From contig OZ026517.1 in NCBI GenBank assembly GCA_964019695.1, forward strand, positions 75,005,365 to 75,069,364: a stretch of 64,000 nt of DNA, in the 5' to 3' direction. Of this stretch, positions 35,523 to 45,380 are shown piece after piece. The translations under genes were made by a program, and so were the position numbers. The DNA is from Loripinus fragilis. Taxonomy: Eukaryota > Mollusca > Bivalvia > Lucinida > Lucinidae. Within the stretch, counting starts at the first letter, position 1. Each line of letters begins with the position of its first letter. A model generated the notes under the pieces. It was not told where the DNA came from. It was given only the letters and a program-made list of their open reading frames with translations, and made no database searches.

Positions 35523-36465
35523 TACGAGGGTTAGTCAAAAATAACTGAGCCCTACCTCATTATATCTAAGCCTCACATTGTAGAAAAGAAATATGACTAT
35601 CTTTTATAAGTATAACATGTCATAGACGTTTTAACCCAAAATAATTACCCCAGTGAATCTTCTGTTTTGGTTGCTAGGCAACTAAAGATAGTCAGTCAGA
35701 GCGATGCGTTCACGATCTCCGCTACCAGGAATATACAGTGTGTCTTAAAAAAGCTTGTGGGCTTGATAGTTTTTGAGAAAGACATATTTGACATTTATTT
35801 GAATAACATTTGTCATATTGTCTTTTCATTTTACTTGGTTCGTAAATGTTTAGGTGAACACTGATTGCGTGCGTTGCCTAGCAACAAAATAAGTCAAAAT
35901 TTCACTAATTTTCAAATACATGATTATTGTGTTGCCATGGAAACAGATTCGCTTATTCCAAACAAGGAATTTAATATTTCTGAGGGTCTGCTTGTGTATG
36001 CAGTACTGCAAAAGCATCATTAGGCTATTATTTTATGTTTTCTATTAAAATTGTGTTAATATGAATGTGGGTGGGGTAAATTATAGGAGTTGAGGCACGT
36101 AAAAAATTGCTAAATTCTGAAATCAAACTACCACAGCATCGAAATTTTGGGGTCAGCTGTTTTCTTTTCTGTGGCACTGAGTAGTTATATGTAATAGGTA
36201 TCAAACGACATTGAATGCAGCATTACATTGGAATTATCGTTTCCATGGCAACACTTAGATATCGATGTATTACAGCGTGAACGCACCCGTTCGACAGGTC
36301 ATGTTCGGTTGCCTAGCAACCAGTATATAAAGCCAACCAGCAGATATAAGTTAGGTTATTGAATAGATGACATATAACTGAGATGAAATATCATTTTAAT
36401 ATGTGTCCATTTTACTTGAATTAGATGTTATATGGTAGGGTAGTTATTTTTGAATAACCCTCGTA
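35523..36465. mobile_element. Mariner-like non-autonomous element with TA flanks and five X-box-like sites
   Basis: The ends are TACGAGGGTTAGTCAAAAAT and, inverted, TACGAGGGTTATTCAAAAAT, flanked by TA. Such CGAGGGTNNTTC termini are typical of mariner-family elements. Similarity between the halves continues inward for about 200 bases (GGTTGCTAGGCAAC, then GCGTTCACG, on both sides). No transposase frame survives. The interior holds the repeated GTTGCC-type palindromes listed separately. Confidence 0.8.
35670..36320. promoter_or_regulatory. Cluster of five X-box-like motifs (RFX consensus)
   Basis: GTTGCTAGGCAAC (35670-35682), GTTGCCTAGCAAC (35873-35885), GTTGCCATGGAAAC (35931-35944), GTTTCCATGGCAAC (36239-36252) and GTTGCCTAGCAAC (36308-36320). 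Three fit the RFX X-box consensus GTNRCC-N(0-3)-RGYAAC perfectly and two have one defective half. The outer two are placed symmetrically in the element, about 145 bases from each end. Confidence 0.65.
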
Positions 36466-36946
36466 GTCGAGAAAGGGTAGAAACGATGCGCTGGGAGGTC
36501 TACCTGATTTGGCAAAAGAAAATTATCGAAAATCGTGATAAATCGAAGATTACCAAACATTTAATATTCCCTATTTGTTTTTGTCAAAGGGAGATAATTT
36601 TCAATATTTTACAAATTCCCTAAATTCGAAATTGATTTCTGAGCTTGTTTCAAATGAATTAGCAGTTTTCTTGTGTCTTTATATATCACAATTAAGACCA
36701 ATTTTGATAAGCATAACAATTTTAATTTGCACATGCGTAATAGCAATTTTCAGTGAATAAAGCTTTAAACATTAAATGGAGCATAACTCATACATCAAAC
36801 GAGACAAATCTGTGGAGTTTCGACGAATCGTTTGCTGGTTGTCTGGGCAACATAATTAAGCTTTAGTAAATACTTTTTGTCAAATACTTTCTCATAAAAT
36901 ATAGATAATTGTAGTGTAGCGTTTTCACTTTTGTTCAGTATATATT

Positions 36947-37554
36947 GAAAAACACAATGTAGAAAGATTTGTCTCAAAACTGCAGATTCCATGCACCAAA
37001 ATACAGTTTAGATAAAGCCACATCTCAAACGTACACATGTATATGGTTAATCTAGCATTGGTGCTATTTGTTTGATATATGTAAAGCATAAATACATAAT
37101 AAGTTAACAATATAAGAGTCGCTTGAATTGAAATTTTGCTAAAATTTTCGTCCGATTTTTCATTTTGATGAAATACATATGGCCACTGACTGTAGCTGAA
37201 GACAGCCCTATTTTTAGACCACCAGTACTTTTGGGCGTTTATATTGGAGGCGATTTTGCATATTCAATAAGTACTAAAATCCCTTGTATCATGACTGCCG
37301 CCTTTCCTTTGATCTATGCTGTTCATTAATTTCGACAAGATCGTGCCAAAGGCGGAGCCAATGATATCGACTTGAATATCTGATGAATAAAATTTAAAGG
37401 TGATTGTGTTCTGCTTCTGCCATATACTAGCGTTCTTCAACTTGTTGAAGATTATTGAAGAGGTTGCGCAATCGCAATGAACAATTTTCCATCAAAGTAG
37501 CTCAATCCAAAATCAATTTAGTCTGTCTAGATATGTAGAAGGTTAAAAGCATCA
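36947..37554. other. No gene seen
   Basis: AT-rich, no structure noticed. Confidence 0.35.
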
Positions 37555-38695
37555 TATTTACAGGTTAAACGCAACTTCACACGCTGGTCCTACATGGATG
37601 ACACCCTGGCCTTGAAGGCGCAGAGTGAGTCCAGTTCCTGTATGTCTGGTGGTAAGGAATCCCAGTCCCGGACTGTCCTTGGGAAGAAGGACACCTTTCT
37701 TTCTCTGTCTCACAGCCAATGGTCTGGAATCTGTTCCTTGTCTTCCTTTTTGGAGAAATTAGCCTCCTGTCTTTTTTGATGGCAACCAGTCCTCTGTCAA
37801 CTTTGTACAGCATTCAGAGGCGGGCATCCCTCCTTGTCTTGCAGGGATCGCCAGTTCAAACCATGGAGCATGCCACTTACACTTGATCTGTTTCGGTGTC
37901 TGTTGGTGACATAGTGTGCAGCTCGTCGCTGTACCATCTCAAGCTTCTGGGTATTTCTTTGGGTATGCAGATCCCATGCAAGAGGTCTAACAAGGGTGAA
38001 GTATACTTGCTGCTTGATGGCGACTGAACCAATATTAAGGTTTCTTCGCAGGAAGGCGAGGGTTCTGTTGGCTTTCGCACATGTGTCATTGATGTGGGTG
38101 ACCCATATTAGGTCTTCAGTAATGGTCACTCCGAGGTGTTTGGCATATGTAACTTTGGCGAGTGTGTGGTCATATGGCTTGTTTTATGTCTGCAGATGTT
38201 TCTTTTTACCAGTGATGCTATGGCATTGCACTTGGTGGTGTGGAATTTCATCTTCCATAATACCTCCCAGAATCCCACGGTGGTGAGATCATCTTGTACT
38301 TTCTCTGCATCTTGGGGATTAACTATGACCAGGTAAGCTTAGGTGTCATCAGCGGATGTAGTAGACAAATAGTACTGGGCCCCGAGGACTGACCCTTGTG
38401 GCACGCCTGATTCCACGCTAACTGATTCGAAACGCTCTCCATCAATGACAGCAGACTGAGTCCTGTTGGCTAACCCACTCTCAATCCAGCTTTTGATAAT
38501 TCATCTAATACAATAGTGATGAAGTTTGTCTACATGTACCAGAAGACTGTGGCAGACTTTATCAAATGTCTTTGCAAAATCAAACTTGCTGCCCTTCATC
38601 GAAGCTTGATGTTAAGTCATCTATGAATCCAATGAGCTGGGTTTCACATGATCTGAGGCCGTGTTGTAGGGGATACAGGGTATTGTTGTCTTCAC
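37555..38695 (-). pseudogene. LINE (Jockey/CR1-group) reverse transcriptase fragment, decayed
   Basis: Reading the minus strand from 38690 down gives TLYPLQHGLRSCETQLI, then FDFAKTFDKV (motif A region), SGVPQGSVLG (motif B), a damaged SADDT in place of YADDT (motif C), LGVTITEDLIWVTHIN, KANRTLAFLRRNLNIGSV, VYFTLVRPLA, VQRRAAHYVTNRHRN, LNWRSLQD and MLYKVDRGLVAI. The order and spacing are those of a LINE reverse transcriptase and its C-terminal region. Several frameshifts and stops interrupt it (for example after GGQQV and between motifs B and C). The endonuclease part is absent, so the copy is 5'-truncated, as usual for LINEs. Confidence 0.88.
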
Positions 38696-38752
38696 TGTTT
38701 TATTGGTCATGATACAAGTATTTTATTATACAAATACTCGTGTATACACAAA

Positions 38753-38808
38753 TATTCCCTCTTGTAGGGGGAACTCGTCTTCGACTCGTCCCACCTACAA
38801 GAGGGAAT
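38753..38808. repeat. Hairpin TATTCCCTCTTGTAGG/CCTACAAGAGGGAATA
   Basis: Perfect 16-base outer arms around ACTCGTCTTCGACTCGTCC, itself an imperfect direct or inverted repeat. Confidence 0.75.
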
Positions 38809-39842
38809 AATTGTAAACGCTCGTAAAATTGTACAATAAAGCTTACCTAGCTAGCCACATGATACCTTGCAAAAATATGAAATTATTATTTTGAAAAATT
38901 TATTTTTATTGTTAAATGCGTTCCACGATAATCTTTTCATAATTATTTATCAGCTTTTTCCAGAAGTTCATGCCTCCTTAATTATTGATATTAACTTTTA
39001 ATTTGGAAGCATAATTTATCCACATTGTCACATTACTTAATGTCTTAATACACCACTTACATCAAAATTTCTACGAGTGGTTCTGAGAGACTTCAGTTCG
39101 CTAAAGGGATACTATTTAAGTAGCCAAACCTAAACAGCTGGCTAAAATAAATGTCTCTGTTTATTATATATGAAATGAAAGACAATGGTGATAGCCTACT
39201 ATTTTGCCTCTACGTTTATTACCTCAACGGTGTTATTCTTTTGCAGTAGGGGGTTTCATACCCATACATCAAAATGTATGTTAATTTTCTTCCTATCCAC
39301 AGTTTCAACTTTTACAAAACTTTCAAGATATATAGATACTTATATATTACTTCGTTTGGAGGTCACAGACCTGTAATTGTAAAAAGGGCACTGATTGGCT
39401 CAAAAGGTGGGTGGAAGCTCAGCACAATATTTTTAAGTTGTAAGGTGTTTCATGATTGGTCAATAATAAAACTATGGAAATATATTGTATTTATTAGATG
39501 GGTATATCTTTGCTGTACTTTTTGAAACAACATCTCATTGCTTTTGTCGATTAAGTTTACTGGTGTGGCTTAGATAAAAGGACCTTGCATTTTGGTAATT
39601 TTTCAATGAAATTTTCCTCTCATGTAGGGTGCCCACCTTCAGTGGCCAAAAAGTGGTAAAACATGGTGGTCACCATGACATCTCATATTTGTTTATAGGT
39701 TGAACTAGGGCCAATCTGTAATTCTATGGCAGCCTCGTTGTGCTTGAAGAGTTGTGGGGACCACAGCTTACTTAAAAGCTATAATGGAGGTCTATGGAAA
39801 AACAATTACAGGTCTGGGCCCAGGAAGCAAAATTAATAATTT
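38809..39842. other. No gene seen
   Basis: AT-rich. Frames at 39185-39525 lack motifs. The last 50 bases lead into the inverted third copy of the 34617/34968 repeat. Confidence 0.4.
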
Positions 39843-39897
39843 ATATACCCTCGTTGTCGTGTGAGACTACTCGGCAATTTCCGTGAGGGGTTCGGGC
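39843..39897 (-). repeat. Third copy of the CCTCACGGAAATT...GACAACG repeat
   Basis: Inverted with respect to 34617-34670 and 34968-35021 (on the plus strand TCGTTGTCGTGTGAGACTAC...TTCCGTGAGGGGTTCGG). It abuts the broken 5' side of the LINE. Confidence 0.6.
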
Positions 39898-40131
39898 TTC
39901 AATGGTCGGGGTACCATACCGGTTGTACACCTTGTGGTATTTGTATGTTTTACTAAAGGACTTTCACCGATTATGTCAGCCCTTCTGGTCTCTGAAGCTA
40001 GGGCAGAGGCAAAAATAAACTCTTGTAAGCCTTTATTTCTTGTGACATTATATAGTCGTAAGGCCTTTGGTGTAGTGAATCACATAATTATGCTTGATAA
40101 GCTCTACGAGGCTGGTATTCACCCAACATTA

Positions 40132-40294
40132 CAGGCCTCGAAATATCTGAAAATAGGCACTTGCCCTGCATCACAAAATGTATTGGCATACCTGGGGAAA
40201 AGTTAATTTTCAGTAGAAATATCAAAATATTCACTTGCCCTGCAGCCTGAGACACTCGTAAATACGAGCGGACGAGTACTATTTTCGAGCCCTG
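40132..40294. mobile_element. 163-bp hAT-like MITE inserted in the LINE, 5-bp target duplication CATTA
   Basis: The left end CAGGCCTCGAAATA and the inverted right end CAGGGCTCGAAAATA are near-identical. CATTA stands immediately before (40127-40131) and after (40295-40299). Taking out the element and one CATTA restores the reading frame across the site (the added length is 168, a multiple of three), which confirms the boundaries. CAGGG-type ends recall hAT elements, but those normally make 8-bp duplications. Confidence 0.88.
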
Positions 40295-41922
40295 CATTAT
40301 GGACTATAGTTAAAGATATGTACGCTGGACTTACTTCCAAGGTCAAGTGGATCGGCGAACTAAGTGAAAGCTTCAAAATTCTTCAAGGGGTTAGACAGGG
40401 TGGTATATTATCTACATGTTTTTACAAAACCTACATAAATCCTTGCCTAGTGGAACTTAAGCAGCATCGACTGGGACTTTGTATTGGTACTGTCTATTGC
40501 GGTTGTCCAACCTGTGCTGACGATTTAGCCTTTTTATCAAATTGTGAAAATGAACTCCAAGTTATGATGAACGTGGCAAAAAGGAATGTAATGAAAGATC
40601 ATGTAACTATTCATCCTGACAAATCAAACGTGGTACTTTTGAACTCACATAATTCTGTATCAAAGAAAAACTTTTCATTGGATATGGGTGATAAAACAGT
40701 GCAGTTTTCGTCATCAACCACACATCTCGGATTACTACGCTCTGAAGTGAATGAGAATATCATCAACATTGAAGAACGCATAAGTCTAGCGCGTAGAACC
40801 CTATATGCACTGATAAATACAGGTGTACATGGATCAAATGGACTTAACCCTAGAATCTCATACAAAATATACCAGTGCTATGTTATCCCGAGACTTTTGT
40901 ATGGTTTAGAAGTATTACCACTCACCCAATCGCAAATAAATATTTTGTCAAAATTTCACTTGGACAACCTCAAAAGATTCCAGTCACTACCTACCAGAGT
41001 TGCAACCTGTGCTGTATACCTTCTACTGGGGGTTCTCCCGTTGGAAGCAGAGTTACACAAAAGACAGTTAGGACTGCTGTACAATATTCTCATCTCAGAC
41101 AATGAAACCATGCAACAATTGGCCGAAAGACAAATAGCTATTAATCTAGACAATAAACTCAGTTATTTCTCCAGAGTACAAGACATCCTGGATCAATATC
41201 GGTTACCTCCTGTTAGAGAACTAATGAGAAACCTGACCACTAAAGATAAATGGAAACTTCAAATAAAAGCTGCAATACATTAATATTGGTCCCATGAACT
41301 TAGAAATGAAGCTCTTGAAAGGTCTACATTGTGTTATATGGACATTGTCTCAACTAAAATAAGTCTTACACACAAAGTATGGTCGTCTTTGGAATCAACG
41401 GTCGCTGACGTACGGAAAGGCATCGTTAAAAGTCGTATGATCACAGGAACCTATCTCCTACAGACCAATAAACATAAATTCAGCAAAGCAACCGTATGTG
41501 CAACATGTAAATGCTGTGGGTTGGGTGATGAGGATATAACACATATGTTACTAGATTGTGCAGCTTTGTATAGCCAGAGGAAACTGTTCTATCCTAAAGT
41601 CAGATCATTAACAATCCAATATCTCGGAATTAATATGTGGAGAGAAATTACCCATTCAAAATTAAATATTGTCCGGTTCTTGCTTGACTGTACAACATTC
41701 CCAATGTTTAAGAATGAAAAACACATTATGGAAATAACCAAAGCTTCAACTGAATTATGCTACAGGCTGCATTTGAAACGGATACATAAATTGAAAGGAG
41801 AGTGATAAGAGTGATTCTTGGTCATCAACGACACCTTTACAGCTGGATATATATGACAACAGTGGATCGATCGTTACAGTCGATACGCCCTACATTACAC
41901 GTTTTGTTAAGACCTCAGGGTC

Positions 41923-42095
41923 AAAGTATATGTGCTCAAGAAGATTTTATTATTAACTTTCATGTATACGTGTGCTCAAGAAGATATAAAGTATATGTGC
42001 TCACGAAGATTTTATTGACTTTTAAATGTATATGTGCTCAAGAAGATTTTATAAATTTTATAAATTTTAAATGTATATGTGCTCAAGAAGATTAT
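41923..42095. repeat. Tandem repeat in the LINE 3' region (TATGTGCTCAAGAAGATTTTA)
   Basis: Five imperfect copies of a unit built on GTATATGTGCTCAAGAAG, spaced 25 to 50 bases apart, with variable AT-rich spacers. Confidence 0.8.
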
Positions 42096-42296
42096 ACCTT
42101 TTACCAGAAGTTTCTGGGTGTCCCAACCTTGGGAGTTAATACGGAGACAAGAAGAAGAAGATTTAGTTAGACCCGAATTTAGCAGGGTACCAGCCGGGGG
42201 TACCAGTCGATGTAAACAAGGAAGCAGGAAAGAAACGTGACAGTGAGTCAGATATCCAACCCATTTTCTCGAAATAACAGACTGAAAACTTTCAAA

Positions 42297-42362
42297 ATGA
42301 TGTGCGGAGGAGCAAGTCAAGTGAAACATGTTGACGATAATGTCCAAGAAATCTGTGATCTG
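42297..42362 (+). CDS. Stefin / cystatin B-like protease inhibitor, coding exon 1
   Basis: ATGATGTGCGGAGG starts a 22-codon segment (MMCGGASQVKHVDDNVQEIC...) that ends at a GTAATC donor (42363). The start is supported by the Met-Met-Cys-Gly-Gly opening, where Gly4 is the conserved N-terminal glycine that enters the protease active-site cleft in type-1 cystatins. There is no signal peptide, as expected for a cytosolic stefin that inhibits papain-like cysteine proteases (cathepsins B, H, L). The intron is phase 0 and 2214 bases long. The start codon lies only about 130 bases past the end of the LINE at 42165, so the promoter is either within or next to that LINE tail. Confidence 0.93.
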
Positions 42363-42488
42363 GTAATCTGACCTGTTGCGACTTGTGATGTTTAGGGGCC
42401 GTTTTACTGATCACACCACCTGTATCATGTGATTATCATTTTCAGATTTTTTTTATCAAACTAGACGGATTCAATTTTACAGATATTC

Positions 42489-42669
42489 ACCATTTCTACA
42501 TTAATTGCTGGTGATCGGTTTACAGCAGGTGGTCAATAAATTACAGGTAACCAGTACCCCCCCCCCCCCCCCAATACCTGGAAAAGGGGGGGGGGGGGGG
42601 TTCTGGTTACCTGTATTTTTATTCATGACCACCTGTAGACTGGGAACCAGCAATTAATGTAGATATGGT
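42489..42669. repeat. Large palindrome in stefin intron 1 with C/G runs at its centre
   Basis: TCTACATTAATTGCTGG and CAGGTGGTCA and ACAGGTAACCAG on the left are matched inverted by CCAGCAATTAATGTAGA, TGACCACCTG and CTGGTTACCTGT on the right. The tips of the arms are a 16-base C run (42557-42572) and a 15-base G run (42586-42600), which can pair. Arms of about 80 bases. Confidence 0.85.
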
Positions 42670-42675
42670 CATTTT

Positions 42676-42970
42676 GTTTATTTGTCTGTTTTTATGCTTA
42701 ACATCCCAGTCAGGACGGTCCGTTCACCTTACCACACTTTTTTTCTGGGCAAACTTGTCAGTAAGAGGTGAATCAGTATTTTGTGCACATATTTCCCTTG
42801 TAACTGGCAACAACTATTCTTGAATTGGTCAAAAGAGGGAGATTCAATGGCTGTTGAAATTATTATATGATGAATCTACATGCAAAAATGGGACGGGGCC
42901 CAAATCGAACTGGCAATCCCTGGATCTGCAGTCAAACACGTTATCGTCTGAACTACACTGCCTGGTCCAC
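42676..42970 (-). mobile_element. tRNA-derived SINE, second family, in stefin intron 1
   Basis: On the minus strand: GGCAGTGTAGTTCAGACG (A-box region), CTGCAGATCCAGGGATTG, CCAGTTCGATTTG (B-box), then CCCCGTCCCATTTTTGC, AGTTACAAGGGAAATATG and a tail GACTGGGATGTTAAGC. Same architecture as 52252-52582 and 61157-61405. Confidence 0.75.
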
Positions 42971-43111
42971 TCGCGGGCTTGGCATCAGTTTTAACATTTG
43001 GATTTTGATCTCAATGAGATGGTTCTTTCAAGTACATACAGCAGATGTTTTGCTTGAGAAATAAGAAAATGATCTTACTGTAGGCCTGAAATTTCAAAGA
43101 AGTCTCTTGAA

Positions 43112-43541
43112 TAAGACAAGAGGGCCCTAAGGCACTGGGTCACTCACCTAAGAATGTTTAAAAAAGGTGAAGGAAAGCAAAGCTTTCCCCTAAGTCCAGA
43201 TATGAATTTTAATAGATCAGCTGTTTCTTTAAGACTATTTGGAAAAGTTTCCATTCATTATGTTGACAAAATTAACATACAATGATAAAAGTAAACTTTT
43301 CTTTATACGGGTCTAAGTAAATATGTTCCCCTAGATATGCAACCGACCAGAACCGTTTGAACAATTAACAAAGAGGGTCATATGAGGATCATTCCTGCCA
43401 AATTTGGTCAAAATCCACCCAGTAGTTTAGGAGATGTTGTTTAAAGAAATTGTTTACAGACATAAGACGGACTGATGACAGATACAGGTATCCTCTCATC
43501 ACAATAGCTCAAGGTGAGCCTATGGCTCAGGTGAGCTAGTA
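43112..43541. repeat. Dispersed repeat ending in CTCAGGTGAGCTAGT
   Basis: It starts AGAGGGCCCTAAGGCACTGG with CTCACC close by, and ends AGCTCAAGGTGAGCC...GGCTCAGGTGAGCTA. The interior includes CCTGCCAAATTTGGTCAAAA. A related element is at 58868-59305. Both lie in noncoding DNA. Confidence 0.65.
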
Positions 43542-43552
43542 ATGGGGATACA

Positions 43553-43725
43553 AGTGTGGATCCAGAGGAGGGACAGGGGGTCCAGACTCCCTTATCTTTG
43601 ACACACACCATATACCACATCGTTAAACCCTCTGTAAAGAAGTTGAAGATTTAAAAATCTTTGTCAGAGCTTTTATCTGTCAGATGACCTGGACCCCCTG
43701 ATTAAATTTCCTAGATTCACGCATG
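43553..43725. mobile_element. Foldback MITE with GGATCC termini, copy 3
   Basis: AAGTGTGGATCCAGAGGAGG at the left and, diverged, CCTAGATTCACGCATGG at the right, with GGGGGTCCAGAC and GACCTGGACCCCC as inner arms. Confidence 0.55.
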
Positions 43726-43729
43726 GGAT

Positions 43730-44576
43730 AATAACTGATATGAGAGAACATCATTATAATACCATTGTTAATAAATAAAAGCTCTCTAAAAACGTGAAAC
43801 TAAAACTTTGCAGTAGACAACACTCTGCTTTGGAAATAAACCCCCAAAACCAGTACATTTACAAACAGTGAAGACCGGAATAAATGTGGCATCTGGGTCA
43901 AAATTGTTTGTAAAGGTATTATAAAAAAGGATCTTCAGACAAAATGAAAAATATATATATCCCACATTTATTGTATCATATCAGGTGGAAGAATCCATTA
44001 GAACACAAAGGGTTAATACTTGACAATTCATGTAAATTGTCTGCTGGTATACAGAATGTTATTAAGCATCAATTTAATTTTCTCATAAAAATAAACAAGA
44101 TTACAGAAAATTTGTTGTCTATGTAGTTGTCTCTTAACCCACCAGCGTCCACTTTTTTGTCATCTGCTGATATCCTTTACAAACAATTTGAGCACCTCTC
44201 AGGCCTAACATAATATTGGTCTTGGTTCTAGACGGTTTGACATTCTGATGATATTCTCGAAAGAATATTTTGAAAACATTAATTTGGAAAAAAAAACTAC
44301 AGCTGAAAAAACATACAAAATATCCAGCATGCAGTGAGTTTGGAAAACCCCTAAACGAGTACTTTTGCAAGCAGTGAAGACCCAGATGAAATGCAGCAAA
44401 ATCACCTTTTGTAAAGTTAAAAAAAAGTCTCCAGACAAAAGAATACACTATTTGTTTTAATTATACATGTATATACTATTAGTATGTATAATGGACTATT
44501 CCAAGTTGATTGTATCATACCAGAAGGAAGAATTAGATTTTACTAAGGGTTAATTGTTATCATGTTTTCATTATAG
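43730..44576. other. Intron 1 remainder; decayed foldbacks
   Basis: Foldback remnants at about 43865-43915 (AACAGTGAAGACCGG, then TCTGGGTCAAAATTGTTTG) and 44365-44405 (GCAGTGAAGACCCAGATG), each followed by a CTTCAGACAAA- or CTCCAGACAAA-like block. No exon seen besides the stefin ones. Confidence 0.5.
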
Positions 44577-44681
44577 GTAAAAGCTAAACTGCTAGAGAAG
44601 TGTGGTAAAGATGCGTTTGATGATTTCAAAGCTCTCAATTACAGAAGTCAGGTAGTTGCTGGATCTAATTATTTTGTCAAG
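44577..44681 (+). CDS. Stefin / cystatin B-like, coding exon 2 with QVVAG loop
   Basis: Acceptor ...TTTTCATTATAG, then 35 codons (residues 23-57), then donor AAG/GTGGGT. It encodes the central helix end and strands, with KLLEKCGKDAFDDFKALNY leading into the first inhibitory hairpin loop Gln-Val-Val-Ala-Gly (residues 47-51, the cystatin QxVxG signature) and SNYFVK. Both introns are phase 0, the arrangement I recall for animal stefin genes. All residues expected for a working inhibitor are present. Confidence 0.95.
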
Positions 44682-44910
44682 GTGGGTATAATTATGTATA
44701 TGTGCTTATCACATGAGGTTGTGTCTGGGAGTGATAAAACGCCATGCAATAAAATCAATAAACTACTGGTGGTTTACAGATTTAGTAATGTTAGATGATG
44801 ACGTCCACTATAAAGTTGCGTAAAAAATGGCAAAATTTTGACGTTTTCACACAAAAATGTGAGTTTCAGTTGATTTAAATGTCATGTGATATCAAGAAGG
44901 TAACATTCCT

Positions 44911-45015
44911 GAATTTGTTAAACTTGTTGCCAAAAAGAGATAAAATGAGAGGCAAGCCTGCAAGCCTGCAAGCCTTGCATTTTATCTCTTTTTCCCCAAC
45001 TTGTTTAATAAATTC
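44911..45015. repeat. Long hairpin in stefin intron 2
   Basis: GAATTTGTTAAACTTGTTG and AAAAAGAGATAAAATG against CATTTTATCTCTTTTTCC and CAACTTGTTTAATAAATTC. The loop holds three AAGCCTGC-type repeats. Confidence 0.8.
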
Positions 45016-45380
45016 AATAAATCATGAGCACTCATGTAAGATCCTCTATTTATTTGGTCAAAATTTATCCATTTATTCAATAGGTAGAATGCAGGAAGTT
45101 TTACGAGTATTGTGACCTTGAAAATTAGGTCACAGTCACTAAAACCTAATCATCTATTAAGGTCCTAATGATGTACTGTATGCCAGTTTGATCAAATTCT
45201 GACTATAACGGTCCCGAAGGATATAGAGTGCCAGTTTCGCACAGGCGTGAAAAGTACTTGAATAGACAGAACTGTCTTGAAAATTAAGTTTGCCTTGAAA
45301 AAAAAAGGCCTGGAAAAGTCCTAAAATTTTACCATTTACAGGAGGATTCAACACTGTCTTTGGAGACCTAAATTAGTATA

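Larger units (their letters stand above)
35066..36946. mobile_element. Tc1-like non-autonomous transposon with identical 32-bp terminal inverted repeats
   Basis: The left end ATATATACTGAACAAAAG and following bases to CGCTACAC match the inverted right end (36914-36945) at all 32 positions. The terminus resembles Tc1-type ends of the form TACTGAACAAAA. The 1.9-kb interior has no transposase frame and contains a second, inner element (35523-36465). Confidence 0.8.
39950..42165 (+). pseudogene. LINE reverse transcriptase with zinc-knuckle-like C-terminus; interrupted by an insertion and one stop codon
   Basis: One plus-strand frame encodes LYSRKAFGVVNH and LDKLYEAGIHPTL (40048-40131), then, after a 163-bp insertion, WTIVKDMYAGLTSKVKW, FKILQGVRQGGILST (motif B), VYCGCPTCADDLAFLS (catalytic ADD, 40495-40542), THLGLLRSE and ISLARRTLYALINTGVHG (to 41283). 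A single in-frame TAA at 41281-41283 follows, and then the same frame continues with SRMITGTYLLQTNKHKFS, CKCCGLGDEDITHMLLDC and on to the stop at about 41803. It was therefore lightly damaged, unlike its neighbours. The endonuclease and the first RT motifs are missing at about 39950. The 3' untranslated part carries tandem repeats and ends AAGAAGAAGAAG at about 42163, in keeping with LINEs that end in microsatellites. Confidence 0.9.

Noticed and set aside
41329..41805. Separate 158-codon gene
   Set aside because: It is in the same frame as the LINE reverse transcriptase before it, parted only by one TAA, and has the family's C-terminal Cys motif.
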